Of a DNA stretch of 64,000 bases, positions 55,659 through 64,000 are shown in pieces. This DNA is from Chelativorans salis (GTDB taxonomy: Bacteria; Pseudomonadota; Alphaproteobacteria; Rhizobiales; Rhizobiaceae), in contig NZ_JAOCZP010000014.1 in assembly GCF_025336525.1 (NCBI RefSeq), positions 1 to 64,000 of the forward strand, written 5' to 3'. Every line of letters starts with the position of its first letter. The first letter of the stretch is position 1. The translations under genes and the position numbers were made by a program. A model generated the notes under the pieces. That model was not told the origin of the DNA, ran no database searches, and was given only the letters and a program-made list of their open reading frames with translations.

Positions 55659-56642
55659 ATGCATGTGCTTGTGATCGGTGCTGCCGGGATGGTCGGCCGC
55701 AAACTGGTCGAGCGGCTGGCGGCGGAGGAGGGGCTGCTCGGCGTCGGGGTAAGCCGCCTGTCGCTCGTCGACATCGTGGAGCCGCCGGTGCCGGCGGCGT
55801 TTACCGAGATCGCCACACCGATGGCGATGGACCTTTCCGCGCCAGGCAGTGCTGAAAAACTCGCCGCCGCGCGTCCCGACATCGTCTTCCATCTCGCGGC
55901 GATCGTCTCCGGTGAGGCGGAGGCGGATTTCGAGAAGGGATACCGGGTTAATCTCGACGGCACGCGGGCGCTGTTCGAGGCGATTCGCCTGGAAGGCCAG
56001 ACGGAGCCTTATCGGCCGCGTGTCGTCTTCGCCTCCTCCATTGCCGTCTTCGGCGCGCCGTTTCCGGACAGGATCGGCGATGAGTTTTTTGCGACACCGC
56101 TGACGAGCTATGGCACCCAGAAGGCGATTGCAGAGCTTCTTCTGTCCGACTATTCCCGGCGCGGCTTTTTCGATGGCGTCGGGCTCAGGCTCCCCACCAT
56201 CTGCATTCGCCCCGGCAAGCCGAACAAGGCGGCATCCGGCTTCTTCTCCAACATCTTGCGCGAGCCGCTTGCCGGCCAGGAGGCGGTCCTGCCGGTGGAG
56301 GAGGACGTGCGCCACTGGTTCGCCAGTCCGCGCGCGGCGGTCGGGTTCTTCATACATGCGGCCACGCTCGATCTGTCGCGGGTTGGGCCGCGGCGCAACC
56401 TTACCATGCCGGGACTTTCGGCGCTGGTGGGCGAGCAGATCGCGGCGCTGAAGCGTGTGGCCGGCGAGAAGGCGGTGAAGCTGATCCGCCACGAGCCCGA
56501 CCCGACGATCCGTGCGATCGTTGCGGGCTGGCCGACGAATTTCGACGCGAGGCGCGCCGAGGGGCTGGGTTTTGCGGCGGAGAACAGTTTCGACGACATC
56601 ATACGGATCCATATTGAGGACGAACTTGGCGGAGCGATCTGA
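55659..56642 (+). CDS. denD: D-erythronate dehydrogenase
   Basis: A 327-residue NAD-dependent short-chain/epimerase-type dehydrogenase matching DenD: N-terminal cofactor motif [29 protein letters not shown] (about residue 70), [11 protein letters not shown], the catalytic YGTQK (about residue 150) and [20 protein letters not shown]. DenD oxidises D-erythronate to 2-keto-D-erythronate. The usual partner genes for the pathway (kinase and aldolase) are absent from this window, so a related sugar acid is possible. It is first in a run of co-directional genes after the GntR regulator. Confidence 0.8.
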   Translation: MHVLVIGAAGMVGRKLVERLAAEEGLLGVGVSRLSLVDIVEPPVPAAFTEIATPMAMDLSAPGSAEKLAAARPDIVFHLAAIVSGEAEADFEKGYRVNLDGTRALFEAIRLEGQTEPYRPRVVFASSIAVFGAPFPDRIGDEFFATPLTSYGTQKAIAELLLSDYSRRGFFDGVGLRLPTICIRPGKPNKAASGFFSNILREPLAGQEAVLPVEEDVRHWFASPRAAVGFFIHAATLDLSRVGPRRNLTMPGLSALVGEQIAALKRVAGEKAVKLIRHEPDPTIRAIVAGWPTNFDARRAEGLGFAAENSFDDIIRIHIEDELGGAI

Positions 56643-56643
56643 C

Positions 56644-57417
56644 ATGGCAGAAGCAAAATCGGCAACGGGCAGGATCGCCCTGGTGACGGGCGGCGGTACC
56701 GGCGTCGGGCGCGGCATCGCCGAGGCGCTCGGCGCGGAGGGCTACACGGTGGTCGTCTCGGGCCGGCGCGCCGATGTGCTGGAGGCGGCAGCGAGCGAGA
56801 TGGCGGCGGCAAAGGGCGGCACCTTCCGGGCAATTTCCGCCGATGTCGGCGATCCGCAGTCGGTGGCGGCCCTGTTCGCCGAGATCGAGCAGACCTTCGG
56901 CCACCTCGATCTCCTGGTGAACAACGCCGGCACCAACGTGCCGGCCGTGCCCATGGAGGAGATCACCTTCGACCAGTGGAGCACCATCGTCGCGGCAAAC
57001 CTCACCGGCGCCTTCCTGTGCACGCAGCAGGCCATGCGGCTGATGAAGAAGCAGACGCCGCGCGGCGGGCGCATCATCAACAACGGCTCCATCTCGGCGA
57101 CGACTCCGCGGCCCCATTCCGCGCCCTATACGGCCACCAAGCACGCCATCACGGGCCTCACCAAGTCGACGGCGCTCGACGGCCGGCCCTTCGACATCGC
57201 CTGCGGGCAGATCGACATCGGTAACGCGGCGACCGACATGACGTCGAGGATGAGCGCCGGCGTGCTGCAGGCCAATGGCGAGATCGCCAGCGAGCCGACC
57301 ATTCCGGTCAGCCACGTGGCGGAGGCGGTGGTCTATATGGCCGGCCTACCGCTCGAAGCCAATGTGCTGAACCTGACGGTCATGGCCACCAAAATGCCGC
57401 TGGTTGGCCGGGGATAG
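56644..57417 (+). CDS. short-chain dehydrogenase/reductase (SDR)
   Basis: A 257-residue classical SDR with cofactor motif [12 protein letters not shown] (about residue 15), NNAG (about 97) and the catalytic YTATK (about 160). Its ATG is one base after the DenD stop region, so they are translationally linked. A sugar or sugar-acid oxidoreductase in the same pathway is likely; the substrate cannot be read from sequence. Confidence 0.83.
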   Translation: MAEAKSATGRIALVTGGGTGVGRGIAEALGAEGYTVVVSGRRADVLEAAASEMAAAKGGTFRAISADVGDPQSVAALFAEIEQTFGHLDLLVNNAGTNVPAVPMEEITFDQWSTIVAANLTGAFLCTQQAMRLMKKQTPRGGRIINNGSISATTPRPHSAPYTATKHAITGLTKSTALDGRPFDIACGQIDIGNAATDMTSRMSAGVLQANGEIASEPTIPVSHVAEAVVYMAGLPLEANVLNLTVMATKMPLVGRG

Positions 57418-57445
57418 CCGTACCGAATCTTCTGGAGGAGCGGAA

Positions 57446-58513
57446 ATGGCAGGCGTTGAATTTGTCGATGTGCGGAAGTCCTTCGGGGCGGTTCCCATCA
57501 TCAAGGGCGTGAATATCGGGATAGAGGACGGCGAGTTCGTCATCCTGGTCGGGCCCTCGGGCTGCGGAAAATCGACGTTGCTGCGCATGCTGGCGGGGCT
57601 GGAGAACATCTCCGCCGGATCGATCCGCATCGGCGGCCGCGTCGTCAACACCCTGCCGCCGAAGGAACGGGACATCGCGATGGTGTTCCAGAACTACGCG
57701 CTCTACCCGCATATGACGGTGGCCGACAACATGGCCTTCTCGCTCAAGCTGAATGGCACGGCGAAGACGGAAATGGAACGGCGCGTAAGTGCGGCGGCGG
57801 AGATCCTCGGGCTTTCCAGTTTGCTCGACCGCTATCCGCGGCAGCTTTCGGGTGGCCAGCGCCAGCGCGTCGCCATGGGGCGGGCCATCGTGCGCGACCC
57901 GCAGGTGTTCCTGTTCGACGAACCGCTGTCCAATCTCGACGCCAAGCTGCGCGTGGCAATGCGGGCAGAGATCAAGGAACTGCACCAGCGCCTGGCAACG
58001 ACGACGGTCTATGTGACGCACGACCAGATTGAAGCCATGACCATGGCGGACAAGATCGTCGTCATGCATGACGGCGTCGTCGAGCAGATCGGTGCTCCGC
58101 TCGATCTTTATGACAAGCCGGCCAATCTCTTCGTGGCAGGCTTCATAGGCTCACCGGCCATGAACATGATCAACGGCCGGCTGGACCCGGAGGACCGCAC
58201 AGCCTTCGTGGCCGTGGATGGCACGCGGCTTCCGGTCGCCGATCCAGGGCAGGCCGCGGTCGGTCGCGACCTCGTCTACGGCCTCAGGCCTGAATTCATC
58301 CGCCTGGATGCGGCGGGCCTGCCGGCCGAGGTCATCGTCATCGAGCCGACCGGCTACGAGACGCATATGATCGTGAAGCTCGGCGGCGGCGAGGCAAACT
58401 GTGTGTTTCGCGAGCGCGTTCGGGTGGGACCAGGCGAGACGATCAACATTTCCATCGATGCCGACCATGTGCACCTGTTTGATAAAGACACGGGAAAGAG
58501 GCTTTCCAGGTGA
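57446..58513 (+). CDS. sugar ABC transporter ATPase (UgpC/MalK type)
   Basis: A 355-residue ATPase with Walker A GPSGCGKST, signature LSGGQRQRVAMGRAI, Walker B VFLFDEPLSNLD, H-loop VTHD and a C-terminal TOBE domain. TGGAGGAG precedes the ATG. It lies in front of the binding protein, an unusual order, since in most CUT1 operons the ATPase is last. Confidence 0.87.
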   Translation: MAGVEFVDVRKSFGAVPIIKGVNIGIEDGEFVILVGPSGCGKSTLLRMLAGLENISAGSIRIGGRVVNTLPPKERDIAMVFQNYALYPHMTVADNMAFSLKLNGTAKTEMERRVSAAAEILGLSSLLDRYPRQLSGGQRQRVAMGRAIVRDPQVFLFDEPLSNLDAKLRVAMRAEIKELHQRLATTTVYVTHDQIEAMTMADKIVVMHDGVVEQIGAPLDLYDKPANLFVAGFIGSPAMNMINGRLDPEDRTAFVAVDGTRLPVADPGQAAVGRDLVYGLRPEFIRLDAAGLPAEVIVIEPTGYETHMIVKLGGGEANCVFRERVRVGPGETINISIDADHVHLFDKDTGKRLSR

Positions 58514-58645
58514 TACGGCATCGACCGGCTTTTCGGGACGGGCGGAAGAGGGCCTTTCCGAACAGCTGATCGGTGCCTCGGCATCCGCATCAGCGGGACA
58601 GCGGATGGCGACGGAACAATGTCCCGTGACCATGAGGAGGAGACG

Positions 58646-59959
58646 ATGATTATTAAGCGACGCGACTTTCTGACCGCTTCGGCAGGGCTGGCCGGCATGG
58701 CCGGACTCGGCGCGATGGGCATACGCCCGTCCTTTGCCCAGACCGAGCCGACCTATACGCCGGAGGAGGGGGCGAGCCTGCGACTTCTGCGCTGGGTGCC
58801 CTTCGTCAAGGGCGACGAGGAAGCATGGAACGCCAACACGCAGAAGTTCATCGACCAGACCGGCATCCAGGTGCGCATCGACCAGGAGAGCTGGGAGGAC
58901 ATTCGCCCAAAGGCGGCCGTGGCCGCGAATGTCGGCAGCGGGCCGGACATGGTGATGTGCTGGTTCGACGACGCCCACCAATATCCCGACAAGCTGGTGG
59001 ACGTGACCGAGCTCGCCAATTACCTGGGCGAGAAATATGGCGGCTGGTATGACGGCGTGCGCGGCTATGCCACGCGCGGCGACCAGTTCATCGCCATGCC
59101 GCTGACGGCGATCGGCAACGCCGTATGCTACCGCGACAGCCATATGCAGGCAGCCGGCTTCAGCGAATTCCCCGAAGATACCGAAGGGTTCCTGGAGCTG
59201 TGCAAGGCGCTGAAGGCCAACGGAACGCCGGCCGGCTTCCCGCACGGAAAGGCGGTCGGTGACGGCAACAACTACGCTCATTGGCTGTTGTGGAGCCATG
59301 GCGGCAAGATGGTGGACGAGGATGGCAAGGTCGCCATCAACAGCCCTGAGACAATCGAGGCGATCAACTATGCCAGAGCGCTCTACGAGACCTTTATCCC
59401 CGGCACCGAAAGCTGGCTCGACATCAACAACAACCGTGCCTTCCTTGCTGGCCAGATTTCGCTGACGGCCAATGGCGTCTCGCTCTACTATGCGGCCAAG
59501 AACGACGAGGCGCTGAAGGAGATTGCCGAGGACCTCCGCACCACCAACTTCCCCATCGGCCCCGTGGGCGAGAGCGCAGAGCTGCACCAAACGAGCTCGA
59601 TTGTGCTGTTCAACCACTGCCAATATCCGGAAGCCGCCAAGGCCTACATCAAATTTATGATGGAAGCCGACCAGATGAACGCGTGGATCGAGGGCTCCAG
59701 CGCCTATTGCTGCCAACCGCTCAAGGCCTTCGCCGACAATCCCATCTGGACTGCCGACCCGGTCCACGCGCCCTATGCACGCGCGTCGGAGACCTTGCGC
59801 CCAAACGGCTACGCCGGCCCGCTCGGCTACGCCTCGGCGGGGGTCATGGCGGACTATGTGCTGGTTGACATGTTCGCCTCTGCCGTCACGGGACAGTCGA
59901 CGCCGGAAGAAGCGGCGACCGAGGCGGAGCGGCGGGCCAACCGCTACTACCGCATCTAG
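58646..59959 (+). CDS. Tat-exported sugar-binding protein (ABC, family 1)
   Basis: A 437-residue family-1 solute-binding protein. The N-terminus has a twin-arginine signal, KRRDFLTAS (about residues 4-12), so it is exported folded; ordinary sugar-binding proteins use Sec. The mature fold begins near LRLLRWVPFVKGDEEAW and has PDMVMCWFDDAHQYP (about residue 98). GAGGAGGAGACG precedes the ATG at 58646. It partners the two permeases and ATPase around it. Confidence 0.87.
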   Translation: MIIKRRDFLTASAGLAGMAGLGAMGIRPSFAQTEPTYTPEEGASLRLLRWVPFVKGDEEAWNANTQKFIDQTGIQVRIDQESWEDIRPKAAVAANVGSGPDMVMCWFDDAHQYPDKLVDVTELANYLGEKYGGWYDGVRGYATRGDQFIAMPLTAIGNAVCYRDSHMQAAGFSEFPEDTEGFLELCKALKANGTPAGFPHGKAVGDGNNYAHWLLWSHGGKMVDEDGKVAINSPETIEAINYARALYETFIPGTESWLDINNNRAFLAGQISLTANGVSLYYAAKNDEALKEIAEDLRTTNFPIGPVGESAELHQTSSIVLFNHCQYPEAAKAYIKFMMEADQMNAWIEGSSAYCCQPLKAFADNPIWTADPVHAPYARASETLRPNGYAGPLGYASAGVMADYVLVDMFASAVTGQSTPEEAATEAERRANRYYRI

Positions 59960-59993
59960 AACTGCGCCTTGCGCGGCTCGTCCCGATCGGCTT

Positions 59994-60025
59994 GCGCACC
60001 GGCGTTCCAGTGAGCGCCGGTGCGC
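59994..60025 (+). other. hairpin between binding-protein and permease genes
   Basis: A perfect 11-bp stem, GCGCACCGGCG against CGCCGGTGCGC, with a 10-base loop, 34 bp after the binding-protein stop and without a U-tract. It likely stabilises the upstream message. Confidence 0.6.
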
Positions 60026-60054
60026 GCTAAACCCACTCCGGCCGGAGAAGTGCG

Positions 60055-60987
60055 ATGTCCACCATGTCGATTGAAAAGCCCCGCTTTTCCCTGTCCACTC
60101 TCATGCAGAACGGCAATATGCTTGCCCTTTTGTTCATGCTGCCGGCGGCGGTCTTCCTCATCTGCTTCCTGACCTATCCGCTCGGGCTCGGCGTGTGGCT
60201 GGGCTTCACGGATACGCGCATCGGCCGCGAGGGCATCTTCATCGGGCTGGACAACTACCAATATCTGGCGAGCGACGGCGTCTTCTGGTTGTCGGTGTTC
60301 AACACGCTGCTCTATACGACCGTCGCCTCAGCGGTGAAATTCGCGCTCGGCCTGTGGCTGGCGCTCATCCTGAACGAGAAGCTGCCGTTCAAGTCCTTTT
60401 TCCGCGCCATCATCCTGTTGCCATGGGTCGTGCCGACGGTGCTTTCCGCGCTCGCCTTCTGGTGGATCTACGATGCCCAGTTCTCGATTGTTTCCTGGTC
60501 ACTGATACAGCTCGGCATTATCGACAGCCCGATCAACTTCCTGGGTACGCCGAACAATGCGCGCGCTTCCGTCATCACCGCCAATATCTGGCGCGGCATT
60601 CCGTTCGTCGCCATCTCGCTGCTTGCCGGCCTGCAAACCATTCCGCAATCGCTGCACGAAGCCGCCTCGCTCGACGGCGCCACAAGCTGGCAGCGCTTCC
60701 GCTATGTCACCCTGCCGATGCTGACGCCAATTATTGCCGTGGTGATGACCTTCTCGGTGCTCTTCACCTTCACAGACTTCCAGCTCATCTACGTGCTGAC
60801 CAAGGGCGGACCGGTCAACGCCACCCATCTGATGGCGACCTTGTCCTTCCAGCGCGCGATTCCCGGCGGCCAGCTCGGCGAGGGTGCGGCCATCGCAGTG
60901 GCCATGATCCCCTTCCTGCTTGCCGCCATCATGTTCAGCTTCTTCGGCCTGCAGCGCCGCAAGTGGCAGCAGGGCGGCCAGGATTGA
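60055..60987 (+). CDS. sugar ABC transporter permease (MalF type)
   Basis: A 310-residue six-helix permease with the EAA loop LHEAASLDGATSWQRFRYVTL (about residue 200). CGGAGAAG precedes the ATG at 60055. It follows the binding protein after the hairpin. Confidence 0.87.
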   Translation: MSTMSIEKPRFSLSTLMQNGNMLALLFMLPAAVFLICFLTYPLGLGVWLGFTDTRIGREGIFIGLDNYQYLASDGVFWLSVFNTLLYTTVASAVKFALGLWLALILNEKLPFKSFFRAIILLPWVVPTVLSALAFWWIYDAQFSIVSWSLIQLGIIDSPINFLGTPNNARASVITANIWRGIPFVAISLLAGLQTIPQSLHEAASLDGATSWQRFRYVTLPMLTPIIAVVMTFSVLFTFTDFQLIYVLTKGGPVNATHLMATLSFQRAIPGGQLGEGAAIAVAMIPFLLAAIMFSFFGLQRRKWQQGGQD

Positions 60988-61010
60988 TGGCAGGGATCAA
61001 GGAGGCCAAG

Positions 61011-61910
61011 ATGAACACGCAAGCGCAATCCGAAAGCCAGGCCCTGACCGACACCAGCGAGGGCATGAGCTACCTCAACCGGCTGCCGCGCCGGCTGGTG
61101 GTGCTCTACCTGCCACTGGCGATCTTCGTGTTCGTTCTTCTATTTCCGTTCTACTGGATGACCATCACTGCGATCAAACCGAACGCGCAGTTGACGGACT
61201 ACAATAACTACAGCCCGTTCTGGGTCGTCGGGCCGACGCTGGCGCATATCCGGTACCTGTTCTTCGAGACCTCCTATCCCGGCTGGCTGGTCAACACGAT
61301 GTATGTGGCGGTCGCCTCGACCGTGCTGTCCATCGCGGCGTCAGTCTTCGCCGCCTACGCGATCGAGCGCATCCGCTTCACCGGGGCGCGGCCGGTCGGT
61401 CTTCTGATCTTCCTCGCCTATCTGGTCCCGCCCTCGATCCTGTTCATCCCGCTCGCCTATATCGTCTTCAAGTTCGGCATCTACGATTCCAAGCTGGCGC
61501 TCATCTTCACCTATCCGACCTTCCTCATTCCCTTCTGCACCTGGCTCCTGATGGGCTATTTCCGCTCCATCCCCTTCGAGTTAGAGGAAAGCGCGCTAGT
61601 GGACGGTGCCTCACGCTGGCAAATCCTGACCAAGATCATCCTGCCGCTCGCCGTGCCGGGCCTGATCTCCGCCGGTATCTTCGCTTTCACGCTGTCGTGG
61701 AACGAGTTTATCTATGCACTCACCTTCATTCAATCGTCGGAGAACAAGACGGTACCCGTCGGCGTGCTCACGGAGCTTGTGCGTGGCGACATCTTCGAAT
61801 GGGGCGCGCTGATGGCTGGAGCCCTTTTCGGCTCGCTGCCGGTAGTGATCCTCTATTCCTTCTTCGTGGACTATTACGTCTCCTCGATGACGGGGGCCGT
61901 GAAGGAATAG
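61011..61910 (+). CDS. sugar ABC transporter permease (MalG type)
   Basis: A 299-residue six-helix permease with the EAA loop ELEESALVDGASRWQILTKI (about residue 190). AAGGAGG precedes the ATG at 61011, which fixes the start. It completes the importer with the ATPase, binding protein and first permease, and is the last gene of the unit. Confidence 0.87.
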   Translation: MNTQAQSESQALTDTSEGMSYLNRLPRRLVVLYLPLAIFVFVLLFPFYWMTITAIKPNAQLTDYNNYSPFWVVGPTLAHIRYLFFETSYPGWLVNTMYVAVASTVLSIAASVFAAYAIERIRFTGARPVGLLIFLAYLVPPSILFIPLAYIVFKFGIYDSKLALIFTYPTFLIPFCTWLLMGYFRSIPFELEESALVDGASRWQILTKIILPLAVPGLISAGIFAFTLSWNEFIYALTFIQSSENKTVPVGVLTELVRGDIFEWGALMAGALFGSLPVVILYSFFVDYYVSSMTGAVKE

Positions 61911-62001
61911 CGTCGAATGGGATTCACTGGGTGGATTCCACGGAGCGTTCAAGGCGGCCGAAATCGCCGCCTAGCTTATTCGCTCCTATCCCGGGGCATG
62001 T

Positions 62002-64000
62002 TCAGAGCGTCCATTCGCTGTCTGCACTGACTGTAGAAGCGCCAGCCTGAAGGTCGTCCAGCGTATATGCGTGGATATAGTCGATCTGCATCTGCGCAGG
62101 CGCAGCTAAGCCGTCATCGGGCTCGCCGGCGATACCGCCCACCGCAAGGTTGGCCAGCAGGTACATTTCCCGGTGCATGTCGGCCGGCGTGGACGTACGC
62201 GCCACCTCCGTATCGTCGAAATACCAGACGAGCTCATCTTCAGTCCACAGCACGCCATAGGTATGAAACCCTGCTGTGTCGGAGACATTGGCCGACGACA
62301 AGGTTTTGATGTGGCTGCCCGTTTCCTTTGTGTGGGCGGTCAGGTCGAGCCTATTCGGCTCCTGTCCGCGCATCTCGACCACGTCGAGTTCAGGCGGCCA
62401 CGAGTGATCTTTTGGCAAGAGCCAGAAGGCCGGCCAGGCGCCGTCATTCTCAGGCATGTCGGCTCGCATTTCGAAGTAGCCATATTTCTGGGCAAAGGAT
62501 TCGTAGCTCGTCAGCAAGCCCGAGGTATACTCATAGTTCTCGATATAGGGGCGAATATCCTCTGGCGCGCGCGCGGCCGTGATCGTGACAACGCCGTTGT
62601 CCACACTGAACGGAGTGACCGGATTGGTGGGCTCATAGTCGGGCTGAACGTACCATTGCAGCTCATCATTCTTGTAGAGCGTGCTTCCGTTCTCCTGACC
62701 CCACCAGAAGTTCGTGTCCCAGGTGCCGGACTCTCCGTTCCACAGATCAAGCGTGCCGAATTCTTCCGAGAAAGTCGCCTGGAAACTCGACCTGTCGAGC
62801 TGAAGCTGAAACTGGCTTTCATCGAATTGCTCGATGGTGGTGTCAGCGAAAACCAGCGCCTCGGCGCCAAGGTCAAGCAGAACGTCATTGTCCGCTTGGG
62901 TCATTCTCGCCTGAACCTCTTCGAACGAAGTTATCCCATAGCCATTCAGGCGCACCGTGTCCTCAGCCGCAATATCAACGATCAAGTCGCTGCCGTTACC
63001 TGCTTTGATACTGAATGTATCAGCACCTGCACCGCCTTCGAGAACGTCGTCACCCAAGCCACCATCCAGCGTTTGCGCGCCGTTCTTTCCCATGATGATG
63101 TTGTCGGCATCGTTGCCGAAGGCATAGCGCCCGTCACCGGTGACTTTCAGGTTCTCGAAATTGTCAGGCAAGGTGTAGCTCATCCAAGTGACAATTGTGT
63201 CGACGCCCTTGCCAGGACTTTCGCTGGCGCGGTTGGTAGCCGAGTAGAGATGATAGATATCATCGCCGCCGCCGCCATACATGGTTACATCGACGCTCCC
63301 ATCGCCCCACATCGCGTCATTATTGGTGCTGCCGTAAAGTTCGGGGCCGGCATCCGTCGCCGAATAGTGGTTGACTGAGGCTCCGCTATAGAAAAGCGGA
63401 ACGCCCTTGGCATTGAGCACACTGTTTTCCGGTGCTTCGTCAATCGTGAATTGGCTCTCATCGAGCTGATCAATGGTGGTGTCCGCGAAAACAAGGATCT
63501 CGCCCCCGTCAAGGTCGATCTGAACGCCGACGTCCGATTGGAACATCCTCGACTGCAGGTCCGCAAATGTGGTGATCCTGTATCCTTCGATGCGCACGCT
63601 GTCCTCGGTCGTGAAATCAAGGATCAGGTCGCTGCCATTTCCCGCTTTGATGATAAAATTGTCGGCCCCCGCACCGCCCTTCAGCACATCGTCACCCCTG
63701 CCGCCGTCGAGGGTCTGGGTCCCGTTCTTTCCCATGATGATGTTGTCGGCATCGTTGCCGGTGGCCTTGCGCCCATCGCCGGTAATCTTCAGGTTCTCAA
63801 AATTGTCCGGCAACGTATAGCTCATCCAGGTGACGATCGTATCGACGCCTTTGCCCGGAGCTTCGACTGCCCGGTTCTTCGGGGAGTAGAGGTAGTAGAT
63901 GTCGTCGCCGTTGCCGCCGTACATGGTGACATCGACGCTGCCGTCGCCCCATAACGAGTCATTGGCTGAGGTGCCATAGAGCTGCGGGCCAGATCCTGTC
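62002..64000 (-). CDS. secreted RTX-repeat GH16 glucanase, 5' part outside the window
   Basis: The frame is open to the right edge, so only the C-terminal 665 residues or so are visible. It has two copies of a 214-residue unit (methionines at 63924 and 63282 are equivalent), each with calcium-binding RTX repeats such as GGRGDDVLKGGAGAD. A GH16 domain of about 250 residues forms the C-terminus; its catalytic motif ELDVVE is at 62391-62374. RTX repeats indicate type I secretion. The combination resembles rhizobial ExsH/PlyA-type exopolysaccharide- or beta-glucan-cleaving enzymes. The type I secretion genes are not in the window. Confidence 0.83.
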   Translation of the reverse strand, partial: TGSGPQLYGTSANDSLWGDGSVDVTMYGGNGDDIYYLYSPKNRAVEAPGKGVDTIVTWMSYTLPDNFENLKITGDGRKATGNDADNIIMGKNGTQTLDGGRGDDVLKGGAGADNFIIKAGNGSDLILDFTTEDSVRIEGYRITTFADLQSRMFQSDVGVQIDLDGGEILVFADTTIDQLDESQFTIDEAPENSVLNAKGVPLFYSGASVNHYSATDAGPELYGSTNNDAMWGDGSVDVTMYGGGGDDIYHLYSATNRASESPGKGVDTIVTWMSYTLPDNFENLKVTGDGRYAFGNDADNIIMGKNGAQTLDGGLGDDVLEGGAGADTFSIKAGNGSDLIVDIAAEDTVRLNGYGITSFEEVQARMTQADNDVLLDLGAEALVFADTTIEQFDESQFQLQLDRSSFQATFSEEFGTLDLWNGESGTWDTNFWWGQENGSTLYKNDELQWYVQPDYEPTNPVTPFSVDNGVVTITAARAPEDIRPYIENYEYTSGLLTSYESFAQKYGYFEMRADMPENDGAWPAFWLLPKDHSWPPELDVVEMRGQEPNRLDLTAHTKETGSHIKTLSSANVSDTAGFHTYGVLWTEDELVWYFDDTEVARTSTPADMHREMYLLANLAVGGIAGEPDDGLAAPAQMQIDYIHAYTLDDLQAGASTVSADSEWTL

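Overview
The window is high-GC alphaproteobacterial chromosome, most likely Hyphomicrobiales close to Mesorhizobium/Chelativorans/Nitratireductor. Pointers are DUF982 proteins, a TIGR02588-TIGR02587 gene pair, a three-hairpin small RNA of the rhizobial alpha-r14 (NfeR1) type, several promoters of the alphaproteobacterial EcfG (general stress) type GGAAC-N16/17-CGTT, and many solute-binding-protein transporters beside catabolic genes. Species was not determined and no tRNA, rRNA, CRISPR array or intact insertion sequence was seen.

Layout. 1-5205: a gene tail, two DUF982 proteins, a small membrane protein, then a divergent cassette of a membrane sulfatase-like protein against a small membrane protein plus methyltransferase. 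5404-7785: periplasmic sulfite oxidation (Mo enzyme, cytochrome c) next to a TauE/SafE exporter. 7975-16825: AhpD-like protein and a catabolic unit (TPP enzyme, TAXI-TRAP importer, IclR regulator, ACMSD-like amidohydrolase, aldehyde dehydrogenase) with matching candidate IclR operators. 17335-20526: tetrahydrofolate-dependent O-demethylase (LigM/DesA-like), MetF-like reductase and GntR regulator sharing a TTGTATAC motif. 20717-25311: orphan OpuAC-type binding protein, L,D-transpeptidase, lipoprotein, a frameshifted glycine-rich/coiled-coil secreted protein, and a MetE-like protein. 25413-29215: TetR regulator divergent from an HlyD/FtsX/ATPase efflux system with a perfect 23-bp palindrome between them, followed on the other strand by the small RNA. 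29726-33563: TIGR02588/TIGR02587 membrane proteins, an esterase and a DapA-family aldolase. 33822-41029: sugar ABC importer with a Gfo/Idh-aldo/keto reductase fusion and an AraC regulator. 41405-52183: ABC exporter, ArsR-type regulator, GH51 arabinofuranosidase and a five-gene oligosaccharide/peptide-type ABC importer. 52273-54248: lipoprotein, PRC-barrel protein, small stress ORF and cold-shock protein. 54851-61910: GntR regulator, D-erythronate dehydrogenase (DenD), an SDR and a sugar ABC importer with a Tat-type binding protein. 62002-64000: the 3' part of a secreted RTX-GH16 glucanase.

Together this is mostly an uptake-and-catabolism region for plant- or soil-derived carbon (methoxylated aromatics, arabinose-containing saccharides, sugar acids), interleaved with general-stress genes. 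The most informative non-coding signals are the set of EcfG-like promoters, the alpha-r14 small RNA, matched operators for the IclR, TetR and GntR regulators, and a stable hairpin between binding-protein and permease genes in all three periplasmic-binding-protein ABC operons.
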